Source: Francisella philomiragia subsp. philomiragia ATCC 25015
Lineage (GTDB): Bacteria > Pseudomonadota > Gammaproteobacteria > Francisellales > Francisellaceae
Length of the DNA: 64,000 nucleotides
Direction of reading: 5' to 3'
NCBI RefSeq assembly: GCF_000156715.1
Contig: NZ_DS999311.1
Span: 440,090 to 504,089 of the forward strand
Part shown: piece after piece, positions 45,200 to 55,701 of the stretch
Layout: the number at the start of each line of letters is the position of its first letter
How positions within the stretch are numbered: position 1 is the first letter of the stretch
Notes under the pieces: generated by a model
The model's database searches: none
The model's input: the letters and a program-made list of their open reading frames with translations, nothing else
What the model was told of the DNA's origin: nothing
Program-made: the position numbers and the translations under genes

Positions 45200-47779
45200 T
45201 TATTTAGAAAAAACTATATTGTGGTCACTATCTACATCAACAACTATTTTATCTTCTGCTTTAAACTCTCCATCTAATAGTTTAAGTGCTAGAGGATTTT
45301 CTAAGTTGCTTTGGATAGCTCGTTTAAGTGGTCTAGCACCAAATACAGGATCAAAACCAGCATCAGCTAATTTATCCATAGCTTTAGCAGTTACTTCTAA
45401 ACCTATATTTAGATCTCTTAGACGTTTTTCTAAGCGCTTAATCTGTATCTTAGCTATTTCAGTTATCATCTCTTTGTTTAGAGGTTCAAACACAATAGCA
45501 TCATCAATCCTATTTACAAACTCAGGTCTGAAGTGGCTAAGTACCATTTCCATTACAGCATCTTTGACTGTGTCATAGTCTTGACCTTGCATTTCTTGGA
45601 TTCTATGCGAACCAAGGTTAGAAGTCATAACTATTACAGTATTCTTAAAGTCAACTGTTCTGCCTTGACCATCAGTTAGTCGCCCATCATCTAATACTTG
45701 TAGCAAGATGTTAAATACATCTGCGTGAGCTTTTTCAACCTCATCTAATAAAATTACAGAATAAGGTTTTCTTCTAACATGTTCAGTCAGATAACCGCCT
45801 TGCTCGTAACCCACATATCCTGGAGGAGCACCTATCAATCTAGCTACAGAGTGTTTCTCCATAAACTCAGACATATCTACTCTAAGCATTGCATCCTCAT
45901 CATCAAATAAGAATTCTGCTAATGCTTTTGTAAGCTCAGTTTTACCTACACCTGTTGGACCTAAGAACATAAATGAACCTATAGGTCTATTTGGATCTGA
46001 TAATCCGGAGCGAGATCTTCTCACAGCATTTGATACTGCTTTTATAGCCTGATCTTGGCCAATTACTCTCTTATGTAGGAAGCTTTCCATGTTTAGAAGC
46101 TTATCTTTTTCTCCTTCCATCATCTTAGAAACAGGTATGCCAGTAGCTTTAGAAACTACATCAGCTATTTCATTTTCTGTAACAGATGTTCTTACAAGTT
46201 TATTTTCAGAGGGTTCTGCTTCAGTATTTTCAATTTGTTTAATTTGAGCTTCAAGTTCTGGTATTTTACCGTATTGTAGTTCAGCCATTTTGCTCAAATC
46301 ACCAGCTCTTTGGTATTTCTCCAGCTCAAACTTAGCTTTCTCCAACTCTTCTTTTAGCTTACTTGTACCTTGCATTTTAAGCTTCTCAGCTTTCCAAAGT
46401 TCCTCAAAGCCTTGATACTCAGATTCTAAGCCTTTGATTTCAGCCTCTAATATTTCTAAACGCTTTTTGGTAGCATCATCTTTTTCTTTTTTTAACTGCT
46501 CACGTTGCATTTTTAGCTGAATAATTCTACGGTACAAGCTCTCCATTTTTTCAGGTTTAGAGTCTATTTCCATACGAATTTGGCTAGCTGCTTCATCCAC
46601 TAAATCAATAGCTTTATCAGGTAGTTGCCTATCTGTGATATATCTATGTGATAATGTAGCAGCACTCACAATAGCGGAGTCTGTAATGTTTACACCATGG
46701 TGCAACTCATATCTTTCTTTCAGACCTCTAAGTATAGCAATAGTATCTTCAACAGTTGGCTCATCAACTAGCACTTTTTGGAATCTTCTTTCAAGTGCGG
46801 GATCTTTTTCAACATACTCACGATATTCATCTAAAGTCGTTGCACCAACACATTTCAGCTCACCTCTAGCCAAAGCAGGCTTTAGCATGTTACCAGCATC
46901 CATAGAGCCTTCTGCTTTACCAGCACCAACCATAGTATGTAACTCATCTATAAATAGAATCACATTACCTTCTTGTTTTGATAATTCTTTTAAAACAGAT
47001 TTTAATCTCTCTTCAAAATCGCCTCTAAATTTAGCACCAGCTAATAATGCACCCATATCTAAAGATAATACTTTTTTGCCTTTGACCCCTTCTGGTACTT
47101 CATCATTAACTATTCGTTGAGCTAAGCCCTCTACAATAGCAGTTTTACCAACACCTGGCTCACCTATAAGCACAGGGTTGTTCTTAGTTCTTCTTTGTAA
47201 TACTTGTATAGTTCTACGGATCTCACTATCTCTACCTATAATTGGATCAATCTTTCCTTTTCTCGCTAAATCTGTCAGATCCACTGTATATTTATCCAAT
47301 GCGCCTTTCATATCTTCTTGATTTTGACTACTCACTTTCTCTCCTCCGCGATAATCATTGACTGCTTTTGTCAGTTTTTCTTTTGTAATACTAAACTTGT
47401 TATATAGTCCAGTTAAACTTTTGTCTTCTAAAGAGGCTAACAAGAAAACTTCACTTGAAATAAACTCATCGCCATTTTTATTAGCAAGCTCTTGCATCTT
47501 ATGTAATGTGGCTATCAAATCTCTAGATAGAGCTACTTGAGGATTACCTTCCCCTGATAGTACCGCAACACCATCCACCATATCATTTACAGCTTTTATA
47601 AAGTTTTGTATATTAACACCACAAACACTAAGAATTGATGCAACAACACTATCATTTTGTTCCAAAAGAGCTTTTAGCATGTGTGCTGATGTAAACTCAG
47701 TAGCTTTTTGCTGAAAAGCATAAGATTGAGCTTCTGCTAATGCTTCCTGTAGTTTTATTGTAAATTTATTTATATCCAT
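45200..47779 (-). CDS. clpB: protein disaggregase ClpB
   Basis: AAA+ hexamer that, with DnaK, pulls proteins from aggregates. Two nucleotide domains are seen (GEPGVGKTA, and [16 protein letters not shown] with TSNLGS), an N-terminal Clp-N repeat domain (1-145) and the long coiled-coil M domain (about 400-520, rich in Glu, Lys, Arg) that distinguishes ClpB from ClpA and ClpC. 859 residues, full length. A strong AGGGGG site and a heat-shock type promoter precede it. Confidence 0.97.
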   Translation of the reverse strand: MDINKFTIKLQEALAEAQSYAFQQKATEFTSAHMLKALLEQNDSVVASILSVCGVNIQNFIKAVNDMVDGVAVLSGEGNPQVALSRDLIATLHKMQELANKNGDEFISSEVFLLASLEDKSLTGLYNKFSITKEKLTKAVNDYRGGEKVSSQNQEDMKGALDKYTVDLTDLARKGKIDPIIGRDSEIRRTIQVLQRRTKNNPVLIGEPGVGKTAIVEGLAQRIVNDEVPEGVKGKKVLSLDMGALLAGAKFRGDFEERLKSVLKELSKQEGNVILFIDELHTMVGAGKAEGSMDAGNMLKPALARGELKCVGATTLDEYREYVEKDPALERRFQKVLVDEPTVEDTIAILRGLKERYELHHGVNITDSAIVSAATLSHRYITDRQLPDKAIDLVDEAASQIRMEIDSKPEKMESLYRRIIQLKMQREQLKKEKDDATKKRLEILEAEIKGLESEYQGFEELWKAEKLKMQGTSKLKEELEKAKFELEKYQRAGDLSKMAELQYGKIPELEAQIKQIENTEAEPSENKLVRTSVTENEIADVVSKATGIPVSKMMEGEKDKLLNMESFLHKRVIGQDQAIKAVSNAVRRSRSGLSDPNRPIGSFMFLGPTGVGKTELTKALAEFLFDDEDAMLRVDMSEFMEKHSVARLIGAPPGYVGYEQGGYLTEHVRRKPYSVILLDEVEKAHADVFNILLQVLDDGRLTDGQGRTVDFKNTVIVMTSNLGSHRIQEMQGQDYDTVKDAVMEMVLSHFRPEFVNRIDDAIVFEPLNKEMITEIAKIQIKRLEKRLRDLNIGLEVTAKAMDKLADAGFDPVFGARPLKRAIQSNLENPLALKLLDGEFKAEDKIVVDVDSDHNIVFSK

Positions 47780-47811
47780 TATTTCCCCCTAAGAAATAGT
47801 ATCTGTTATAT

Positions 47812-47839
47812 ATTTAAGGATACTTTGCTGTTTTTCAAG
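47812..47839 (-). promoter_or_regulatory. sigma-32 type heat-shock promoter of clpB
   Basis: On the minus strand CTTGAAA (47833-47839) matches the heat-shock sigma factor -35 consensus exactly; CCTTAAAT (47812-47819), 13 bases downstream, matches the CCCCATnT -10 in part. It lies 33 bases before clpB, a classic heat-shock gene. Confidence 0.7.
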
Positions 47840-47994
47840 TAATAAATTAAGCTTATTGGAAAAAAAATATAGATAAGTTTTAATATGTTTTATTGGTGTT
47901 TTTGTTTTACATTCTTAACGAATAATAAATAGTACTTGTAGCTTGTTATCAAGAGTTCTAAAATACAGTTCTAAATATTTTATTAACTTATAAA

Positions 47995-48711
47995 ATGAAT
48001 ATATTACAAAACACTTTTACTGGTTGGAGTAAAAGAGAGGTTAGCTGGCTAATTAGCTGTATAGTATTAACTATTATTGCCGCATTTATTAGTGGAAGTA
48101 GTGCATTTATACTCATATTCTCTGTTATTAGTATTACAAATTTAATATTAGCAGCTAAGGGAAAAGTTTTTAATTATGTTTTAGGGTTTATAGCAGCGGT
48201 TATGTACGCTGTGATCTCATATCAAAACCAAGTTTATGGTCAATTACTTCTTGCGGTACTTTTTTTGTGTCCAATACAGTTTTATGGTTGGTATAACTGG
48301 ACTAGACCCAAAAACACAACTAAAGAAAAACATATAAAAATCAAAAAATTAACGAGATTACAGTTTATAAGTATTTTGGCTTTTATAGCTGTGGTATCTA
48401 CTATATATGGGTACTTTGTTTTACATCTATATTTTGGTCAAAATGTGGGGTTGGTCGCAGATGCTATTGTTGAAGTTACTTCAATTATAGCTTTTATACT
48501 TACAGTATTGTTATTTAAAGAGTTTTGGATACTCTGGTTGGCTGTAGATGTTTTGACAATTTCAATTTGGGTTGATGGGATTTTGGATTCAGCAATTACT
48601 ATTGCAATTATTCCTGTTATTATTACCAAAATTGTAGCATTAATAAATGCTATCTATGGCTATATAACTTGGAGAAAGAATTATAATTTACAAAAGCAAA
48701 GTAGTCTTTAA
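47995..48711 (+). CDS. pnuC: PnuC-type nicotinamide riboside transporter
   Basis: Seven or so membrane helices in 238 residues with the PnuC features: [30 protein letters not shown] (the WxxW-type substrate motif) after helix 4, and a final [10 protein letters not shown]. PnuC carriers bring nicotinamide riboside in by facilitated diffusion; some relatives carry thiamine or riboflavin. No riboswitch is seen upstream. A second, shorter PnuC-like gene lies at 55144-55701. It converges on trpA with a 4-base overlap. Confidence 0.87.
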   Translation: MNILQNTFTGWSKREVSWLISCIVLTIIAAFISGSSAFILIFSVISITNLILAAKGKVFNYVLGFIAAVMYAVISYQNQVYGQLLLAVLFLCPIQFYGWYNWTRPKNTTKEKHIKIKKLTRLQFISILAFIAVVSTIYGYFVLHLYFGQNVGLVADAIVEVTSIIAFILTVLLFKEFWILWLAVDVLTISIWVDGILDSAITIAIIPVIITKIVALINAIYGYITWRKNYNLQKQSSL

Positions 48712-49517
48712 TTATTTTTAGTTGCGGCTTTCATTTCTTTAACGAAATATTCAAGTTCACTAAGCATTGTCTCTTTATTTGAGAGATTGTTTTGAATTAT
48801 TTTTACTGTTGCGGAACCTGAAATTGCACCAGCCGCACCTGCTTTGATAGCTTGTTGTACTTGCTCAGGTTTAGAGATACCAAAACCTAAGATTGGCTTG
48901 GGTGCATTATATTCTCTAAGTTTAGCTAACACATCTTCTACGGGCATATTTGCTGCAGTTTCTGCACCTGTTACGCCAACTCTTGAAAGCAAGTAAGTAT
49001 AACCACTTCCAAGTTCAGAAATTTGTTTAAGAGTAGTCTCATTAGCATCAGGCGGAGCAATGAATATCTGAGAAATACCTACTCTTTTAGCAATATCACG
49101 AAACTCTTTAGATTCATGAGCTGGTACATCAGCTATAAGTATAGAATCAACACCTGCAGCTAAACATTTTTGATAAAAATTCTCTATACCATTGGCATAA
49201 ACTAAATTAGCATAAAGCAATAAGCCAATGGGGATATGAGGGTATTTTACTCTTATTTTTGTGAGGATATCAAAACAATCTTTAGGAGTTACGCCACTCG
49301 CTAGGGCACGAATATTTGCTTCTTGAATTGTTGGTCCATCTGCTAAAGGATCAGAAAAAGGTATACCTAGTTCAAGAGCATCGGCACCTGAGCTAACTAG
49401 AGTATCGATAATCTCAAGAGATAGTTCTTTATTCGGGTCGCCAATTGTTACAAAAGGTATAAAAGCACCTTCATTTCTTTTCTCTAAACTTGCAAAAAGG
49501 GTTGTGTATCTATCCAT
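48708..49517 (-). CDS. trpA: tryptophan synthase alpha chain
   Basis: Splits indole-3-glycerol phosphate to indole, which tunnels to TrpB. Catalytic Glu49 ([10 protein letters not shown]) and Asp60 (LADGPTIQ) lie at the same residue numbers as in the Salmonella enzyme; PFVTIGDP and [11 protein letters not shown] are also typical. 269 residues. It begins two bases after the trpB stop. It lacks a nearby TrpR-like palindrome. Confidence 0.96.
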   Translation of the reverse strand: MDRYTTLFASLEKRNEGAFIPFVTIGDPNKELSLEIIDTLVSSGADALELGIPFSDPLADGPTIQEANIRALASGVTPKDCFDILTKIRVKYPHIPIGLLLYANLVYANGIENFYQKCLAAGVDSILIADVPAHESKEFRDIAKRVGISQIFIAPPDANETTLKQISELGSGYTYLLSRVGVTGAETAANMPVEDVLAKLREYNAPKPILGFGISKPEQVQQAIKAGAAGAISGSATVKIIQNNLSNKETMLSELEYFVKEMKAATKNN

Positions 49518-49519
49518 TA

Positions 49520-50710
49520 CTAAATCTCTCCCTTTTCTTTTAAAATGTCATGTACTGTAAAAATATCTTTATCACCACGCCCAGATAAATTAACAACCAA
49601 AAGTTGCTCTTTATCAGGATTTTCGTAAGCAAGCTTAAGAGCATATGCTAAGGCGTGAGATGATTCTAGAGCTGGGATAATTCCCTCTTTCTTACAAAGC
49701 AATTTAAAAGCATCTAACGCTTCATCATCAGTAGCAGATGCATATTCAGCACGACCTATTGCTAGTAAATGGGCGTGCTGTGGACCAACAGACGGGAAAT
49801 CTAGACCTGCTGATATAGAGTACGACTCTTCAATTTGTCCGTCTGAGTTTTGCATTAGTGGTGCCTTCATACCAAAAAATATACCAGTTTTACCATGCTT
49901 GAGAGGCGCTCCATGTTCACCAGTTTCAATACCTTTACCAGCAGGCTCTACACCTATCAGTTGTACACTAGTTTCATCAATAAAGTCAGCAAACATACCA
50001 ATAGCATTTGAACCACCACCAACACAGGCAATCACAGCATCAGGTAATTTACCTTCTTTAGCGAGAATTTGTTGTTTGGTTTCTTCACCAATCATTCTTT
50101 GAAATTCTCTAACAATTGTCGGAAAAGGATGAGGTCCTGCTGCAGTTCCTAATAAATAATGAGCTTTGTTATAGTTTGCTGACCAGTCTCTTAGTGCCTC
50201 GTTACAAGCATCTTTAAGCGTTGCTGAACCGCTATGTACAGGTATGACCTCAGCACCCATTAATTTCATTCTAAAGACATTAGGGCTTTGGCGTTCAACA
50301 TCCTTAGCACCCATATATACTCTACATTTTAGATCAAGTAGTGCGCAAGCCAAAGCAGTAGCAACACCATGTTGACCAGCTCCAGTTTCTGCAATTATCT
50401 CTTTTTTACCCATTCTCTTGGCTAATAGAGCTTGACCAAGTACTTGATTGGTTTTGTGAGCACCACCGTGTAGTAGATCTTCACGTTTTAGATATAATTT
50501 AGTTTTTGTGTTTTTGACTATATTTCTAGTTTTTGTCAAAGCAGTTGGACGACCTGCATATTCTTGTAAAAGTTCTTTAAACTCTTGTTTAAAACTTTCA
50601 TCAGCCTGTGCTTTTATAAATTCATGCTCTAGTTGATCAAGAGCAGGCACAAGTATTTGTGGTACAAATTGACCACCATACTCACCAAAATAAGCATTTA
50701 GTTTTGACAT
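49520..50710 (-). CDS. trpB: tryptophan synthase beta chain
   Basis: Condenses indole with serine using pyridoxal phosphate. Lys86 in GGAHKTNQ is the cofactor lysine, [10 protein letters not shown] holds the phosphate and LSGRGDKD is the C-terminal motif. 396 residues, a standard TrpB1. trpBA is a separate unit, 41-47 kb from the other trp genes in this window and on the opposite strand. Confidence 0.97.
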   Translation of the reverse strand: MSKLNAYFGEYGGQFVPQILVPALDQLEHEFIKAQADESFKQEFKELLQEYAGRPTALTKTRNIVKNTKTKLYLKREDLLHGGAHKTNQVLGQALLAKRMGKKEIIAETGAGQHGVATALACALLDLKCRVYMGAKDVERQSPNVFRMKLMGAEVIPVHSGSATLKDACNEALRDWSANYNKAHYLLGTAAGPHPFPTIVREFQRMIGEETKQQILAKEGKLPDAVIACVGGGSNAIGMFADFIDETSVQLIGVEPAGKGIETGEHGAPLKHGKTGIFFGMKAPLMQNSDGQIEESYSISAGLDFPSVGPQHAHLLAIGRAEYASATDDEALDAFKLLCKKEGIIPALESSHALAYALKLAYENPDKEQLLVVNLSGRGDKDIFTVHDILKEKGEI

Positions 50711-50736
50711 TTAAATACTATAATTAAATTTTAATG

Positions 50737-50764
50737 CTTATATTATCGCTAATATTTGTTGCAA
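50737..50764 (-). promoter_or_regulatory. possible trpBA promoter
   Basis: On the minus strand TTGCAA (50759-50764) and TATAAG (50737-50742) are separated by 16 bases, 27 bases before trpB. No palindrome like that before trpR is present. Confidence 0.4.
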
Positions 50765-50795
50765 AGGCTAGAGTAGAAAGATGCTGATATCAATA

Positions 50796-52301
50796 TTATT
50801 TTAAATTGTAAATTTTAGAAAATTTATCATCCAAATAATCAATATAGTATTTAGCGTTTAGATATTCTCCACACATATCATGGATAATTTCATCAGCAGG
50901 TTTTAGACTACCAAATTGATGTATATGCTTAGTTAAGAAGTTCAGTATTAGTTCTAGTTTATTTTCTCTAATTGCAGCATTTACATCAAATTCTTTATTC
51001 ATGTAGTAAAAAATCTGTGAAGCATACGCACTACCAAGAGCATAAGTTGGGAAATAGCCAAACAATCCAGCAGACCAGTGAACATCCTGTAATATCCCAT
51101 CAGAGAAATTATTTGGAATTATGCCTAAGTATTTTTGATATTTATCATTCCATAGCTTTGGCAACTCGCTAACATCGAGATTTTTTTCAAAGATTTCTTT
51201 TTCTATTTCAAAGCGTACTAGTATATGTAGGGAGTATGTTAATTCATCTGCTTCTACACGAATTAGGCTAGGGTTAACTTTGTTAATAGCTCTATAGAAG
51301 TCTTCTTCATTAGCACTAGTCAAGTTTTCAGCAAATAAGTTTTGTAATTCACTAAAATTACTATCCCAAAATGCTTTATTTTTACCGACTAAGTTTTCAT
51401 AAAATCGTGACTGTGATTCGTGTATGCCTAAGCTAACACCAGTGCCTAATATAGTATCATAAATATTATCTCCGATATTTTGCTCATACATGGCATGACC
51501 AGTTTCATGGATAGTACCAAATAATGAAGAAGTAAAAAGATCCTCAATATAGCGTGTTGTCATTCTAACATCATATTTATTGAAGTTTAGAGTAAATGGA
51601 TGAGCACTTTCTTTTAGAATACCGCTATCAAAGTTAAATCCTAGTTGCTTAGCTATTTTGTGAGAATACTCTTTTTGCTTATCAATATTATATGGTTTAT
51701 CAATACAGCTAGTATTAACTTGTATAGCATCTTTTATCTTTTCTAGAAGAGGTACTATTCTTTCTTTTAGACTGTCAAAGAAAGGTTCTAATTTTGCAAC
51801 AGTCATACCTTCTTCATAATCATCAAGAAGCACATCATAGGGGTGCTCATTATAGCCGATTCTTTCGACATACTTTTTTTGATACTTTATAATCTCTTCT
51901 AAATATGGAGTAAATACTTCAAAGTCATTATCTTTACGAGCTTTTGTCCAAATATTTTGAGCTTGTGATAGTAGTTTGTTGTATGCGACATATTCATCTT
52001 TTGGTATTTTGCTTAGTCTATCTTTTTGCTTTGTTGTTAGATACACAATCCTTTTGTTAGTCTCATCAAGTGCTGACAAGTTGTTATTTAAGCACTTTAA
52101 GCTTTTAGTTATTTCTTCACTATTAGTTATTTCATAGATTTTTTCACTGAAAAAACCAATAACTTCAGATGTGGTGTTGATTGAGTTTTTGGGAGCTTCT
52201 GTTTCTAAGTCCCAGTGCATTAGAGAAATTACGTGATTATATTTCTTCTTTTGAGATAGGTTGTCCTTGAGTATCTGGAGCTGACTTTTGATTTCGCTCA
52301 T
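50796..52301 (-). CDS. M32 family metallocarboxypeptidase (Taq type)
   Basis: Zinc carboxypeptidase, mostly helical, 501 residues. The metal site HETGH lies at 265-269 in FGTIHETGHAMYEQN, followed by SLGIHESQSRFYEN, the second conserved M32 motif; HWDLETEAP near the start is also typical. I start at ATG 52301 (MSEIKSQL), which has AAGGA six bases upstream. That start lies 65 bases inside the ClC gene in another frame. Cytosolic peptide turnover is the likely role. Confidence 0.92.
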   Translation of the reverse strand: MSEIKSQLQILKDNLSQKKKYNHVISLMHWDLETEAPKNSINTTSEVIGFFSEKIYEITNSEEITKSLKCLNNNLSALDETNKRIVYLTTKQKDRLSKIPKDEYVAYNKLLSQAQNIWTKARKDNDFEVFTPYLEEIIKYQKKYVERIGYNEHPYDVLLDDYEEGMTVAKLEPFFDSLKERIVPLLEKIKDAIQVNTSCIDKPYNIDKQKEYSHKIAKQLGFNFDSGILKESAHPFTLNFNKYDVRMTTRYIEDLFTSSLFGTIHETGHAMYEQNIGDNIYDTILGTGVSLGIHESQSRFYENLVGKNKAFWDSNFSELQNLFAENLTSANEEDFYRAINKVNPSLIRVEADELTYSLHILVRFEIEKEIFEKNLDVSELPKLWNDKYQKYLGIIPNNFSDGILQDVHWSAGLFGYFPTYALGSAYASQIFYYMNKEFDVNAAIRENKLELILNFLTKHIHQFGSLKPADEIIHDMCGEYLNAKYYIDYLDDKFSKIYNLK

Positions 52302-53631
52302 TTTTTTCCTTCGCCTGCTGTTTTCTTTCATTAGAAATAGTACGTCTTAATAGAGTATCATATATTGGTTTTTGATGATGAATATATGTCAGCATCGACG
52401 CACTAAAGCAAGTTATCATCAGAGGAAGTAAAAGGTGGAAGTTCCATGTCATTTCCATTACTAGTACAATACCAGTCAGTGGCGCACCTACTGTCGCAGT
52501 AAATAAGGCACTCATCCCAGCTACAGCAAAGACACCAGCATCAATATTATACTCAGGGAAAAGCTGAGCTATAGATAGACCATAGGCTAGACCAAAAACA
52601 GTCCCAAGAGCAATCATCGGTGCAAATATACCACCTGTAACACCCGTCCCATATGAGAAAATTACACCGGCAAAACGTAGAGCAAATAAAACTAAAAGCA
52701 TTTTGATAGATAGGTTGTAGTCTAAAGCATTTGCTATAACTATGTATCCACCGCCCACAGCATTTGGAGAAAGTACAACACCGACACCAAATACTATACA
52801 AACAGTTATAACTAGAGTCCAGTATCTTCTCTTAGATCCATCTGAAAAGAAGTTGGCGACTTTGATAATTGATTTGTTAAATAGTAGTCCAAAGTAACCA
52901 AAGATAATACCCAATACCATAAATAACCAAAGAGTATTTTGTGGAACTGCACTAAATGTCTCGACACGTATTGCAGGGGGATTGCCCATAATAGCTCTAG
53001 AAACAATAGTACTCATTATACAAGCTACAAGAACACATTTTATTGCTGAAACACTAAACCTAAATTTCCTATTCATTTCTTCGATTACAAAGACAATCCC
53101 AGAAAGAGGTGTGTTAAATGCAGCAGCTAAACCAGCACCAGCACCAGCAGATATTACAGCGTTTGCATACTTTTTGGTAAGTTTGAATCTATCTACAAAG
53201 AACTGCGCTAATGCAGCTGCCATGTGTATTGAAGGACCCTCTTTACCTAAACTTAAACCAGAGCCTAAAGAGAAAAGGCCACTCACAAATTTTACAGGGA
53301 CTACTCTTTTACGTAATTTTCGACATCCTTTTAGCGCTCCTTCTACTTCTTGGATACCACTACCACCAGCTTCTTTGGCAAACTTTCTAACTATAAGTAT
53401 TGATATCACTACCATAGTTATAGTTAACGAAACAGACATTATGATTTGGATAAATAGATTACCACCACTTACAGAAAACAACATCTTTTTAAGTTCACTA
53501 ATAGAGTCTAGGATTAATTGGAAAAATGTTGCAAATAGGCCTACTAATGTTCCTATAACAGCGCCAGATAATACTAACACCCATATATGGCGATTGTTTT
53601 TATAATATGTGTCTAGTACTTTATTACTCAT
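52237..53631 (-). CDS. ClC-family chloride channel/transporter
   Basis: Membrane protein of 464 residues with the ClC selectivity motifs GSGLSLGKEGPSIHMAAAL (gating Glu in GKEGP), AAFNTPLSGIVFVIEEM and GGIFAPMIALG. The gating glutamate and the second glutamate in VIEEM suggest a Cl-/H+ exchanger of the EriC type, used for acid resistance in enterobacteria. It ends in a charged tail (about 35 residues, Lys/Gln/Glu-rich) whose last 65 bases overlap the M32 gene; it lacks CBS domains. Confidence 0.9.
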   Translation of the reverse strand: MSNKVLDTYYKNNRHIWVLVLSGAVIGTLVGLFATFFQLILDSISELKKMLFSVSGGNLFIQIIMSVSLTITMVVISILIVRKFAKEAGGSGIQEVEGALKGCRKLRKRVVPVKFVSGLFSLGSGLSLGKEGPSIHMAAALAQFFVDRFKLTKKYANAVISAGAGAGLAAAFNTPLSGIVFVIEEMNRKFRFSVSAIKCVLVACIMSTIVSRAIMGNPPAIRVETFSAVPQNTLWLFMVLGIIFGYFGLLFNKSIIKVANFFSDGSKRRYWTLVITVCIVFGVGVVLSPNAVGGGYIVIANALDYNLSIKMLLVLFALRFAGVIFSYGTGVTGGIFAPMIALGTVFGLAYGLSIAQLFPEYNIDAGVFAVAGMSALFTATVGAPLTGIVLVMEMTWNFHLLLPLMITCFSASMLTYIHHQKPIYDTLLRRTISNERKQQAKEKNERNQKSAPDTQGQPISKEEI

Positions 53632-53732
53632 GATAATACAGTAATACTGGGTCAGTTCAGAATTAACACAAATTATACATATTTGAAAGTTTTTAAAAAG
53701 AAAAAGTTGACCAAAAATCGATAAATACTTAT

Positions 53733-54131
53733 CTAGGTTATATTTTTGGTTATAGCATTTGCTATATTTATAGAATCTTTCTCGTCACCGAGAGTTCCGA
53801 CTCGAATTTTTATCTCAGTAGAGCGGGTACTTAGACTAGTCAGATTAATAGTTACATCATTGCCATTCTGAGATGCTTTGACTTCTGCTGTTTTATCTTT
53901 ATATGATTGGCTAAGTAGAGAAAACTGTTTATCCATTTGCATAGTTTTGATAGTTGCATTGTATACAGAGCGGATATCTTTCGGTACCTCAATTATATAA
54001 TCACCATTTACATAATATACAGCACCACCAGCAACAACTGCTGCTCCTATTAAAAGTGCAGTGGCAACACAACTATTCAGAGATATCAGCATGATAACTG
54101 ATAAAATGATAAAGTGAGCTTTTTTGAACAT
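53733..54131 (-). CDS. DUF3568-type lipoprotein, copy 3
   Basis: Signal peptide ending LNSC (lipobox-like, Cys21), then an alanine/glycine-rich hydrophobic stretch and a domain with AVYYVNGDYIIEVP and IKIRVGTLGDEKDSINIANAI. The same layout is found in the next two genes, so these are tandem paralogues; this one is the most diverged and has an Asp/Glu in place of QAM in the end motif. DUF3568 proteins have no known function to my knowledge. Two bases separate it from copy 2. Confidence 0.8.
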   Translation of the reverse strand: MFKKAHFIILSVIMLISLNSCVATALLIGAAVVAGGAVYYVNGDYIIEVPKDIRSVYNATIKTMQMDKQFSLLSQSYKDKTAEVKASQNGNDVTINLTSLSTRSTEIKIRVGTLGDEKDSINIANAITKNIT

Positions 54132-54133
54132 TA

Positions 54134-54544
54134 CTAAGAAGCTTTGTATACGTTAGCCTGAATTTGATCCATAAGTTTTGATGACATTGCTTGATCACCA
54201 AAAGTTCCAAACTTGATAGTTACTTTAGATATTTTATCAGTAAGACTATCTATCTTGATACTAAAGCTTGTACTATCTATCTTAGTAGCACCCTCGATAT
54301 CGGCAGATTTTTTAGTTTTATCAATATCTTTTGACACCAGAACGAAGTCGTTGTTATCATTAACTGCCTTAAGAGCTGCCTTATACACAGCAATGTAGTT
54401 ACCTTCTATATTCATAGAATAGTTACCTTCTACATAGGCAACAGTACCACCACCAACAGCAACAGCAGCTACAATACAACTGTTCAATGTTAGTGCAGAG
54501 GCAGATATTGTTGTTGCAATAAGAAGTTTTTTAAAGATAGTCAT
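54134..54544 (-). CDS. DUF3568-type lipoprotein, copy 2
   Basis: 136 residues: signal peptide with LNSC lipobox (Cys23), GGGTVAYVEGNYSMNIEG, then ISKVTIKFGTFGDQAMSSKLMDQI. The last motif is nearly identical to that of copy 1. Likely an outer-membrane or inner-membrane anchored periplasmic protein. Its place between two relatives, all on one strand with short gaps, suggests one operon from repeated duplication. Confidence 0.82.
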   Translation of the reverse strand: MTIFKKLLIATTISASALTLNSCIVAAVAVGGGTVAYVEGNYSMNIEGNYIAVYKAALKAVNDNNDFVLVSKDIDKTKKSADIEGATKIDSTSFSIKIDSLTDKISKVTIKFGTFGDQAMSSKLMDQIQANVYKAS

Positions 54545-54561
54545 TTTAGTTAACCTTTAAA

Positions 54562-54954
54562 TTATAGATTTTTTTGGATTTGTCCCATTAGTGTAGCTGA
54601 CATTGCTTGATCACCAAATGTACCAAATTTGATGGTTACTTTTGATGCGTTTTTAGTAATTTCACGTATTTCAATATAGAAATCAGTAGAGCCTACTTTA
54701 GTTTTACCTTTGATATCAGTTTTAGTTGGAGCTACATTTTTCTTAGTAATCACTAAGTTGTCATTTTCACTAATAGCTTTAAGAGTTGCATTGGTAACAT
54801 CATTTAGGCTACCATCTAAGTTCATTGAATACTTACCATCAACATAAGCAACAGTACCAGCACCTACTGCACCAGCTACAACTAACCAGCAACTACTTAG
54901 CGATAATGCTGATGCTGCAAGTAAAGTGGCAGTTAATATTTTTTTTAGTTTCAT
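54562..54954 (-). CDS. DUF3568-type lipoprotein, copy 1
   Basis: First gene of the triplet, 130 residues, with a good LSSC lipobox (Cys22), VGAGTVAYVDGKYSMNLDG and SKVTIKFGTFGDQAMSATLMGQI. The three copies share about the same two motifs but vary in between. No enzyme residues are visible. The 188-base gap upstream to the divergent pnuC-like gene holds no other gene. Confidence 0.82.
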   Translation of the reverse strand: MKLKKILTATLLAASALSLSSCWLVVAGAVGAGTVAYVDGKYSMNLDGSLNDVTNATLKAISENDNLVITKKNVAPTKTDIKGKTKVGSTDFYIEIREITKNASKVTIKFGTFGDQAMSATLMGQIQKNL

Positions 54955-55143
54955 GATTTGATCCTCATATTAAATATGTTATAACAAGCATAAGTGATAA
55001 TATATCTGCTTTTAGACATAGTCAATTATTTCTTTATCTTACTAATAGCCTAACACTAGTTATGTGTATTATTTAGATCACCAGTTTTTTTATTCAAAAA
55101 TACAAGTTATTATAATCTTTAAAAACTTATCTTTAATAGAACC

Positions 55144-55701
55144 ATGATTCATCTTCTTGATTTTTGTACAATGGTTATTAACCTTTTGTGTACCTTTTTA
55201 TTAGCAGGGCTATATATTATTGGTTGGCCTGTGGGTATAGTTGGCTTGATTATGAGTGCAGGATTGTTTTCAATAAGTGGCTTATATGCTGATGCTATAT
55301 TGCAGATGATTCTTTTGTTTAGCTTTGGATATGGTTGGTATAGTTGGCAACCCAACTTTAGTAACAAAAAGATAGTTGTTCATAGACTTAAAATTATTGG
55401 TTGGTTAAAAGTTCTAGTAAGTATTGGTGTGTTTGGTTTGGTGGTTTCTCAGCTACTTATAAATTATACAGACTCAACAACGCCATATATGGATGGTTTT
55501 ACAAGTGTGGCATCACTTGTTTGTGTTTTTTTAGCAAGCAGGAAAATAATAGATAACTGGATGATATGGATGGTTGTTGATTCCACTTATGTACTGTTAT
55601 ATATGTATAAAGATTTACCATTTGCAGCTATTACTACATTTATATATCTAATTGTGGCAATATACGGCTATATTCATTGGAAAAAATTAATGTATACATA
55701 A
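55144..55701 (+). CDS. short PnuC-like transporter
   Basis: 185 residues with about six or seven hydrophobic segments. GYGWYSW and, at the end, DNWMIWMVVDSTYVLLYMYK plus IYGYIHWKK are the PnuC vitamin-carrier motifs. It is shorter than the copy at 47995 by about 50 N-terminal residues. Its stop is followed directly by the ATG of a TatD-like gene. The vitamin carried is unknown. Confidence 0.8.
   Translation: MIHLLDFCTMVINLLCTFLLAGLYIIGWPVGIVGLIMSAGLFSISGLYADAILQMILLFSFGYGWYSWQPNFSNKKIVVHRLKIIGWLKVLVSIGVFGLVVSQLLINYTDSTTPYMDGFTSVASLVCVFLASRKIIDNWMIWMVVDSTYVLLYMYKDLPFAAITTFIYLIVAIYGYIHWKKLMYT

Noticed and set aside
46635..47120. Plus-strand 161-codon frame inside clpB
   Set aside because: It is a shadow of the conserved first nucleotide domain of ClpB; Ser/Pro-rich composition is typical of antisense frames.
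52982..53605. Plus-strand 207-codon frame inside the ClC gene
   Set aside because: It is antisense to conserved ClC helices and selectivity motifs and has no ribosome site or family match.
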